From Cohaesibacteraceae bacterium (GTDB taxonomy: Bacteria > Pseudomonadota > Alphaproteobacteria > Rhizobiales > Cohaesibacteraceae): DNA of 5,337 nt. The stretch is taken from the NCBI GenBank assembly GCA_016764535.1, contig JAESRR010000014.1, positions 4,027-9,363 of the forward strand, read 5' to 3'. The stretch's first letter is position 1. Each line of letters starts with the position of its first letter. Positions 1 through 4,431 of the stretch are shown piece by piece. Both the position numbers and the translations under genes were made by a program. The notes beneath the pieces are model-generated. The model did no database searches. It was given only the letters and a program-made list of their open reading frames with translations, and was not told the origin of the DNA.

Positions 1-194
1 CCGGTTTTATGGGATATTTTCAGATCAGCTGCTTTGGTCGCCAGTTCATCCAACCCGTCATTTTCGATGACAGATTTTAGATCAATCCAGTGTTTGAAAT
101 GTGGTGACAGGGCGATCATCCCGCCATCGGTGACTGCACCATAAAAAATGTCGCTAGACTGGGTCTTAAAGGTCGCAAAACGGATTTGGGTCAT
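1..194 (-). CDS. Fumarylacetoacetate hydrolase (FAH) family protein, N-terminal fragment; probable HpaG-like decarboxylase/isomerase
   Basis: The minus-strand frame opens at the ATG at 194-192 and runs off the window edge without a stop, giving 64 codons. It begins MTQIRFATFK and continues through YGAVTDGGMIALSPHF to DLKSVIENDGLDELA. This is the usual layout of the short N-terminal region of FAH-family enzymes: an RFATF strand, a GAV-DGG-I-L hairpin, then a helix. The metal-binding catalytic core lies outside the window, so the reaction cannot be read directly. A GAGG Shine-Dalgarno (204-207 on the plus strand) sits 9 bases before the start. The gene follows hpaD by 37 bases on the same strand. 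From that position I infer a role after HpaF: decarboxylation of 5-oxopent-3-ene-1,2,5-tricarboxylate and/or isomerisation of 2-hydroxyhepta-2,4-dienedioate. Another FAH-fold hydrolase is possible. It does not resemble the start of HpaH hydratase as I remember it. Confidence 0.8.
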   Translation of the reverse strand, partial: MTQIRFATFKTQSSDIFYGAVTDGGMIALSPHFKHWIDLKSVIENDGLDELATKAADLKISHKT

Positions 195-231
195 AATAAA
201 TTGCCTCGTGACAAAACAGGTAGATTGTTGG

Positions 232-1212
232 TTACCGTGCTATGATTGGTTGAGCGGACAGCGCTGGTTCAAGAACATCTGTACCTTCAAAAACGGTGCC
301 GTGTTCAAACCACGATCGCGGCGCAGCAGCGCCCCACAATGTTTGCCTTTGGGGGTCCTTGAGACCCCATTTAATAGGCTCGTGATCTGGATCTATTGTT
401 TGGTAATCTGATGAATAAATTTCGATCCGATGGCCATCAGGATCGAGGATGTAAAGAAAAAACGCATTCGATATTCCGTGTCTGCCTGGTCCACGCTCTA
501 TATTATCGACATAGCCGGTTGTTGCCATCAGATCCAGCAAATCGATAATGGCCAGCGGGTTGGGAACCCAAAACGCAGTATGGTGTAATCGTGGGCCTTT
601 GCCATTGGTAAAAGCAACGTCGTGAACGCCTCCCTTGCGGTGCATCCAGGCTGCCCATAATTTTTTGGATTGCTCGTCTTCTGTGTATTCTGTGGTCCTG
701 AAACCGATTTCGTTATAAAAGCCAACACTCTCGTCAACATTGGATGAAAACATATTAAAATGGTCAATCCGCAGTGGCCGAACGCCTTTATATAAATTGT
801 ACTGCTGGTGAATATGAGGAAGGCGATCCATCTGGACATAGAATTCCAATGGAATTCCCCATGGGTCCCGTGTGCGCAGGGTCTTGCCCATAAAATCATT
901 TTCGGCCCATGCAACAGGCAGACCCTTTTTTGCAAAAAAGGCGGCTGCTTTTTCCAGGTCGTCTTCGTCAAACAACTTGAAACCGAGAACATTCGCCTGG
1001 GGAGTAACTGATTTGACCAATCGAATGCAATGATGGCCCCGTTCTTCCAACGCACGCATGTAAAGCGTATCGTTGGTCTCGTGTGTAATTTGCAAGCCAA
1101 GGGTATCAATATAAAATGCGCGGGATGCCATGATGTCACGAACCGCATATTCAACATGACTTAGTCGCACAATATTGAAGTCTGGATAAAGATTGGGAGT
1201 TGGTACAGGCAT
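232..1212 (-). CDS. hpaD: Homoprotocatechuate (3,4-dihydroxyphenylacetate) 2,3-dioxygenase, vicinal oxygen chelate type
   Basis: This cytoplasmic extradiol dioxygenase opens the ring of homoprotocatechuate with O2, giving 5-carboxymethyl-2-hydroxymuconate semialdehyde. The 326 residues hold two glyoxalase/bleomycin-resistance-like modules, about 13-130 and 145-270. The second carries the metal triad: His151 in RIDHFNMF, His211 in RLHHTAFW and Glu264 in HRIEIY. Residues matching the well-studied Brevibacterium enzyme are also visible at a constant offset of 3-4: Asn153, Trp189, His197 (the second-shell acid/base), Arg240, His245 in GPGRHG and Tyr254. The active site therefore looks intact. The metal may be Fe(II) or Mn(II); the sequence does not decide. 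The protein is about 36 residues shorter at the C-terminus than the Brevibacterium enzyme (about 365 residues, from memory). A TAGGA ribosome site 6 bases before the ATG overlaps the hpaE stop codon, so translation is probably coupled. It is not homologous to the LigB-like HpaD of enteric bacteria. Confidence 0.95.
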   Translation of the reverse strand: MPVPTPNLYPDFNIVRLSHVEYAVRDIMASRAFYIDTLGLQITHETNDTLYMRALEERGHHCIRLVKSVTPQANVLGFKLFDEDDLEKAAAFFAKKGLPVAWAENDFMGKTLRTRDPWGIPLEFYVQMDRLPHIHQQYNLYKGVRPLRIDHFNMFSSNVDESVGFYNEIGFRTTEYTEDEQSKKLWAAWMHRKGGVHDVAFTNGKGPRLHHTAFWVPNPLAIIDLLDLMATTGYVDNIERGPGRHGISNAFFLYILDPDGHRIEIYSSDYQTIDPDHEPIKWGLKDPQRQTLWGAAAPRSWFEHGTVFEGTDVLEPALSAQPIIAR

Positions 1213-1220
1213 GATTTTTC

Positions 1221-2735
1221 CTACATTTTACCCAGCTTCGGGATATTGTGTTCACCCGTAGCGATGCCGATATGTTTGGTTTCCATATAGAAATCAAACG
1301 ACCAGTCACCTCCGTCGCGACCAATGCCACTAGCTTTCATACCACCAAACGGCGAGGGCAGATGCCTGACATTTTCAGAATTAACCCAGATCATCCCGGC
1401 TTCCAGATTGTTTGAAAACCGCAGGGCTCTGGTGATGTCATTCGTCCATATGTATCCGGCAAGCCCGTATTCGGAACCATTGGCTATGGAAAGTGCTTCG
1501 GTTTCATCTTCAAATGTTATTGTCGTCAAAACCGGACCGAAAATCTCTTCGCGAGATACCCGCATGTCGGGGGAGGCATTGGTGAAGAGAGTTGGTTCAA
1601 CATACCAGCCATTCCCCTCCACCGCTTTGCCTCCTGCCGCAATTGTTGCGCCGTCACTCTTTGCGATGTCAAAAAAGGAAGTGACTTTGTCGAAATGTAC
1701 CTTGTGAATGAGAGGGCCGATTTCGGTGTCAGGATCCAGAGGATGACCAACGCGTATGTTTTTTACACGTTTCTCGAGTTGCTCAAGAAAAGGTGCGGCA
1801 ATAGATTTTTGTATCAGTAATCTGCTTGCGGATGTACAGCGTTCGCCATTGAGCGAGTAGATCATGAATATTGCGGCATCCAGCGCCCGATCCAGATTGG
1901 CGTCTTCAAACACTACCACAGGATTTTTGCCGCCCAGTTCGAAATGGACACGTTTGAGAGTATCCGCTCCCTGTTTCATAATCATGGAACCGGTGCGGCT
2001 TTCCCCTACAAATGCAATTGCCTTGATATCGGGGTGCTCTGTCAGTGCCTTTCCCGCTTCTTCTCCATAACCATTGACGAGGTTCCAGACGCCGGGCGGT
2101 AAACCCGCTTCATGGGCTATGTCCATCAATATCCGGGCTGTGACGGGAGAGAACTCCGCTGGTTTGTGAACGACTGTACATCCAGCAGCAAGAGCTGGTG
2201 CAATTTTCCATGTCGATAACATGAACGGCGTATTCCAGGGGGTAATGATACCGACTGGCCCAATGGGCACTCGTGTGGTGATATTCAACAGAGAAGCAGA
2301 TGGAAGAGTTTGGCCGTCGCGCGCACCAGGTGCCTTATTGGCAAAAAACCGGAAGTTCTCCGCTCCTCTCAATGCTGCCTTTGCCATAAATCGAATAGGC
2401 TGACCGGTGTCCCAGCTTTCGCACAGAGCTATTTCTTCTGCTCTGGCAATAATGCCATCAGCAATCCGGATGAGAATCTTTTTTCGCTCATTGGCAGCCA
2501 TATCTCCCCATGCCGGAAAAGCGGAACGTGCAGCTTTGGCAGCTACATCAATATCGACTGCTCCACCGCGAGCCACTTTACAAATCAGGCTTTCATCCAC
2601 GGGTGAATGCGTATCAAAAACGGTGTTATCAAATGATTTACAATTCTCGCCGTTAATATGGTGAAGTACACCCCGTTCACGGAATTGATCCAGATAGCCT
2701 TCAAGTTTTTCGCAATGAATAGCGAGAGTTTCCAT
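1221..2735 (-). CDS. hpaE: 5-carboxymethyl-2-hydroxymuconate semialdehyde dehydrogenase
   Basis: This NAD(P)-dependent aldehyde dehydrogenase oxidises the HpaD product, 5-carboxymethyl-2-hydroxymuconate semialdehyde, to the dicarboxylic acid. The 504 residues are full length for the family. Landmarks in order are Asn168 in ITPWNTPF (oxyanion hole), Lys191 in VVHKPAE (cofactor binding), Glu266 in HFELGGKNP (general base), the nucleophile Cys300 in NGERCTSASR, and EEIFGP at 396-401. The C-terminal stretch 451-489, with NVRHLPSPFGG and GRDGGDWSFDFYMETKHI, is what separates HpaE from generic betaine-aldehyde-type dehydrogenases. The ATG at 2735 has an AAGGA ribosome site (2745-2749) inside the end of hpaF, 9 bases upstream. 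The gene starts only 2 bases after the hpaF stop and ends 8 bases before hpaD, so it is an internal operon gene. The assignment is firm from both sequence and context. Confidence 0.96.
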   Translation of the reverse strand: METLAIHCEKLEGYLDQFRERGVLHHINGENCKSFDNTVFDTHSPVDESLICKVARGGAVDIDVAAKAARSAFPAWGDMAANERKKILIRIADGIIARAEEIALCESWDTGQPIRFMAKAALRGAENFRFFANKAPGARDGQTLPSASLLNITTRVPIGPVGIITPWNTPFMLSTWKIAPALAAGCTVVHKPAEFSPVTARILMDIAHEAGLPPGVWNLVNGYGEEAGKALTEHPDIKAIAFVGESRTGSMIMKQGADTLKRVHFELGGKNPVVVFEDANLDRALDAAIFMIYSLNGERCTSASRLLIQKSIAAPFLEQLEKRVKNIRVGHPLDPDTEIGPLIHKVHFDKVTSFFDIAKSDGATIAAGGKAVEGNGWYVEPTLFTNASPDMRVSREEIFGPVLTTITFEDETEALSIANGSEYGLAGYIWTNDITRALRFSNNLEAGMIWVNSENVRHLPSPFGGMKASGIGRDGGDWSFDFYMETKHIGIATGEHNIPKLGKM

Positions 2736-2737
2736 TA

Positions 2738-3124
2738 TTATTTTTCCTTAAGGCGATCTCGAATAGTGTTGATTTTGGGACTTAGATCGGGGTCGATATC
2801 GCGCATTTCCATTGATAGGGCCAATGGGTATTTGTTTAAAACGGGATCAAGAAAAGCCTTTGCCGCGGCAAATATATGCGCAGTCGCGGACATTCTTGTT
2901 TCAAGATCTCGCCCGGCGCGCAGGCGAACAGACAAATCGATGAAGCCGTGTGCAGCGTCTCCATCAGCAATTGCATAATGATCACATCGGATGGCACGAA
3001 CGCGGATGCCGGCCAATGGAAATACCCCGGTTTCAATTCCCGCTATTCGAAGCACATCGCATAATTTGGACATATCTATCCTGGCTTCAAGATTTGCGGA
3101 ATATTCTATTGAAAAATGAGGCAT
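2738..3124 (-). CDS. hpaF: 5-carboxymethyl-2-hydroxymuconate Delta-isomerase
   Basis: The 128-residue protein belongs to the CHMI branch of the tautomerase (4-oxalocrotonate tautomerase-like) superfamily. It isomerises 5-carboxymethyl-2-hydroxymuconate to 5-oxopent-3-ene-1,2,5-tricarboxylate, which an HpaG-type enzyme then decarboxylates. It starts MPHFSIEYSANL: once the initiator Met is removed, Pro2 becomes the N-terminal catalytic proline typical of this superfamily. The motif FPLAGIRVRAIRCDHYAIADG (about 36-56) and the C-terminal EMRDIDPDLSPKINTIRDRL are also characteristic. Its length agrees with the approximately 126-residue E. coli enzyme. A GGA ribosome site lies at 3131-3133, 6 bases before the ATG. 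It is the first gene of the operon, directly behind a strong promoter and palindromic operator, with divergent hpaR on the other side. It leads the operon here, whereas it follows hpaD in the enteric order as I recall it. Confidence 0.95.
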   Translation of the reverse strand: MPHFSIEYSANLEARIDMSKLCDVLRIAGIETGVFPLAGIRVRAIRCDHYAIADGDAAHGFIDLSVRLRAGRDLETRMSATAHIFAAAKAFLDPVLNKYPLALSMEMRDIDPDLSPKINTIRDRLKEK

Positions 3125-3143
3125 GATCTGTCCAATTGCTGTC

Positions 3144-3174
3144 TTGTAATTAACATGTTAATCAAAAATATAAT
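3144..3174 (+). promoter_or_regulatory. Probable hpaR promoter, overlapping the hpaF promoter
   Basis: A perfect TATAAT -10 box is at 3169-3174. The best -35 candidate is TTGTAA at 3144-3149, but the 19-base spacer is longer than ideal, so the promoter may be weak or may rely on the -10 box. The predicted start near 3181 leaves a leader of about 80 bases before the ATG at 3261. The palindromic operator lies between the two boxes. The promoter shares its DNA with the divergent hpaF promoter, so two polymerases could not occupy both at once. Confidence 0.55.
3149..3162. promoter_or_regulatory. 14-base perfect palindrome, likely HpaR operator
   Basis: The sequence ATTAACATGTTAAT is its own reverse complement, as expected for a site bound by a symmetric dimer such as a MarR-family protein. 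It covers the -10 box and the region just upstream of the start of the hpaF promoter, and it fills the spacer of the opposing hpaR promoter. One bound dimer could therefore silence both genes. Its location between a hydroxyphenylacetate-type operon and its divergent MarR regulator makes HpaR the obvious candidate. The symmetry is seen; the binding protein is inferred. Confidence 0.75.
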
Positions 3175-3183
3175 CGACGTCAA
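3155..3183 (-). promoter_or_regulatory. Sigma-70-type promoter of the hpaFED operon
   Basis: Read on the minus strand, a TTGACG -35 box (3183-3178) is separated by exactly 17 bases from a TAACAT -10 box (3160-3155). Transcription should begin near 3148, leaving a leader of about 24 bases before the hpaF ATG. The -10 box lies wholly inside the 14-base palindrome at 3149-3162, so a protein bound there would block polymerase. The -35 box falls in the left arm of the second inverted repeat. The boxes are directly visible; promoter activity is inferred. Confidence 0.7.
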
Positions 3184-3203
3184 CATTGTAGTTTTTATGT
3201 TGA
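3180..3203. repeat. Second inverted repeat (TCAACAT, 10-base spacer, ATGTTGA), possible auxiliary operator
   Basis: Seven-base arms TCAACAT (3180-3186) and ATGTTGA (3197-3203) flank 10 bases. The arms resemble the half-site TTAACAT of the main palindrome, and the left arm starts exactly 30 bases after that half-site at 3150. The repeat overlaps the hpaF -35 box and lies at and just after the expected hpaR start point. It could be a second, weaker HpaR site or a hairpin in the hpaR leader. The wide spacer makes it less typical of a single dimer site. Confidence 0.4.
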
Positions 3204-3260
3204 AAATCACGGTATCTCCACGTGCTTGCCAAGTGCGGAATGATGGGCGATAAGCGATAT

Positions 3261-3728
3261 ATGACATTGACACCCGAATCGAAGAGCAGCTCACTCGATA
3301 CCGTTCGAGCGACATCACGTGCCCTGCCAATTGCCTTACTTCGGGCAAGGGAAACAGTCATGGGCCCTATTCGGTTGATGTTGACCGGTGCGGGTGTCAC
3401 CGAACAGCAATGGCGGGTATTACGCGTATTGGCTGAAAACGGTGTGATGGATCCAACGGCATTGTCGGAAGCATCATGTCTTTTATTACCAAGTTTAACC
3501 CGCATCGTAAATTATCTTGAGAAACAAAATCTGGTGACACGTGCCCGTCATCAGACTGATGGCAGGCGATTTTTATTGGAAATTACGCCTCTTGGCAACG
3601 CTTTGATCGCCAGCAATATTCCGCACAGTAACGAGATTTATGCAGCGCTGGAAAAGCAATTCGGACCGGATAAAATGGAGCAACTGCTCGATTTATTGCA
3701 GGATTTGTCCAATATTGATCTTAAATAA
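3261..3728 (+). CDS. hpaR: MarR-family transcriptional regulator of homoprotocatechuate degradation, HpaR-type
   Basis: This is a DNA-binding repressor expected to control the divergent hpa operon and itself, with release by a pathway aromatic such as hydroxyphenylacetate or homoprotocatechuate. From the ATG at 3261 it has 155 residues. The stretch LPIALLRARETVMGPIR followed by TEQQWRVLRVLAENG closely matches the N-terminal part of E. coli HpaR as I remember it. The recognition-helix region CLLLPSLTRIVNYLEKQNLV and the wing RHQTDGRRFLLEITPLG then follow, both standard for winged-helix MarR proteins. C-terminal helices (KMEQLLDLLQDL) should complete the dimer interface. The start is uncertain: in-frame GTG at 3222 and ATGs at 3240 and 3243 would add 13, 7 or 6 residues, and none has a clear ribosome site. 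I prefer 3261 because family similarity begins only about 20 residues after it. No terminator is evident before phnA. Confidence 0.92.
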   Translation: MTLTPESKSSSLDTVRATSRALPIALLRARETVMGPIRLMLTGAGVTEQQWRVLRVLAENGVMDPTALSEASCLLLPSLTRIVNYLEKQNLVTRARHQTDGRRFLLEITPLGNALIASNIPHSNEIYAALEKQFGPDKMEQLLDLLQDLSNIDLK

Positions 3729-3744
3729 TACTGATTTTGCAAGT

Positions 3745-3753
3745 TGCTATAGT
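3745..3753 (+). promoter_or_regulatory. Possible extended -10 promoter for phnA
   Basis: The 72-base gap after hpaR contains TGCTATAGT, an extended -10 form (TG, one base, then TATAGT with five of six consensus matches). There is no convincing -35 box at the normal distance, which extended -10 promoters can tolerate. Transcription would start near 3760, about 40 bases before the phnA ATG. This would let phnA be expressed independently of hpaR, although read-through from hpaR is not excluded. Confidence 0.35.
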
Positions 3754-3800
3754 AAACTCCCGCAGTGCATCAGCTCAATTAATTTGGTAGCAGGCATCAA

Positions 3801-4382
3801 ATGACAATTGAAAAATTGCTGAAAACGCGCAGCCAGTCTACATGTGAATTATGTAACGATCCGGAAAATCTTGCTGTATTAGCGGTTGGTCCAAATTCAG
3901 ATGGGTCTGCAACACAAAGCATCTATTTGTGTCGTAATTGTTCGAAGCAAATAAATGATCCCGAGACAATGGATGTACATCACTGGCGCTGTTTAAATGA
4001 CAGCATGTGGAGCCAGGAACCGGCAATACAGGTGGTGGCCTGGCGGATGCTTACCCGTCTTTCCAGCGAAAGCTGGGCGCAAGACTTGGTTGCGATGCTT
4101 TATCTAGAAGAAGGCACATTAGCCTGGGCCAGTGCTGGTCTCGATGAAGATTACCCGGATAGTGATACTATCAAACATTTGGATGCCAATGGCGCCATAC
4201 TTGCCGCGGGCGATACAGTGACCCTGATTAAGGATCTAAATGTAAAAGGGGCAGGGTTCACTGCAAAAAGAGGCACGGCTGTGCGCAATATCACCCTGGT
4301 ACATGACAATTCTGAACACATTGAAGGCCGTGTAAGTGGTCAGCAAATTGTAATTTTGACGAAGTTTGTCAAAAAATCCTGA
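3801..4382 (+). CDS. phnA: PhnA/YjdM-family zinc-ribbon protein, long form
   Basis: The 193-residue protein has a two-part PhnA layout. Near the N-terminus, Cys15-x2-Cys18 and Cys44-x2-Cys47 form a probable zinc ribbon. The C-terminal region, about 120-193 (DSDTIKHLDANGAILAAGDTVTLIKDLNVKGAG through GRVSGQQIVILTKFVKKS), matches the small beta-rich PhnA domain. Between them a segment of about 65 residues, rich in Trp, His and acidic residues (DVHHWRCLNDSMWSQEP, then AWRML), is absent from the roughly 111-residue E. coli protein. It belongs to the longer version of the family. The name comes from the E. coli phosphonate gene region, but the family is not established as a phosphonate enzyme and its biochemical role is unclear. 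No signal peptide or membrane segment is visible, so it is cytoplasmic. The ATG has an AGG-type ribosome site 7 bases upstream. It sits 72 bases after hpaR and converges on an aminotransferase gene; neither neighbour suggests a function. Confidence 0.88.
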   Translation: MTIEKLLKTRSQSTCELCNDPENLAVLAVGPNSDGSATQSIYLCRNCSKQINDPETMDVHHWRCLNDSMWSQEPAIQVVAWRMLTRLSSESWAQDLVAMLYLEEGTLAWASAGLDEDYPDSDTIKHLDANGAILAAGDTVTLIKDLNVKGAGFTAKRGTAVRNITLVHDNSEHIEGRVSGQQIVILTKFVKKS

Positions 4383-4400
4383 CCGCAATTCAAGGTGCGG
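4383..4400 (+). other. Small hairpin directly after the phnA stop, followed by A-run
   Basis: CCGCA (4383-4387) pairs with TGCGG (4396-4400) around an 8-base loop. On the plus strand it is followed by AAAAA rather than T residues, so it is not a standard intrinsic terminator for phnA. It may help protect the 3' end of an RNA, or it may be chance. Confidence 0.3.
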
Positions 4401-4422
4401 AAAAAGGGCATCTAAATGCCCT
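4401..4422 (-). terminator. Rho-independent terminator of the aminotransferase gene, possibly bidirectional
   Basis: AGGGCAT (4405-4411) pairs perfectly with ATGCCCT (4416-4422) around a 4-base loop. Read on the minus strand, the stem is followed at once by a run of five T (4405-4401; the first T also pairs in the stem), the standard form of an intrinsic terminator. It begins 9 bases after the aminotransferase stop codon. Read on the plus strand, the stem is followed by the looser GAATTTATTT, so it may also stop phnA transcription, less efficiently. Confidence 0.75.
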
Positions 4423-4431
4423 GAATTTATT

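Noticed and set aside
148..411. An 87-codon plus-strand frame across the hpaD/FAH junction
   Set aside because: It overlaps two supported minus-strand genes and has no ribosome site or recognisable domain.
528..1157. A 209-codon minus-strand open frame within hpaD
   Set aside because: It lies in another frame of the well-supported dioxygenase, its translation shows no family pattern, and no ribosome site supports it.
3158..3505. A 115-codon minus-strand frame antisense to hpaR, running into the promoter region
   Set aside because: The plus-strand MarR protein is clearly coding, and the antisense translation is unpatterned and would run through the operator region.
3729..3800. A tRNA, small RNA or terminator in the hpaR-phnA gap
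   Set aside because: No cloverleaf, strong hairpin or T-run is present; only a possible extended -10 box was found.
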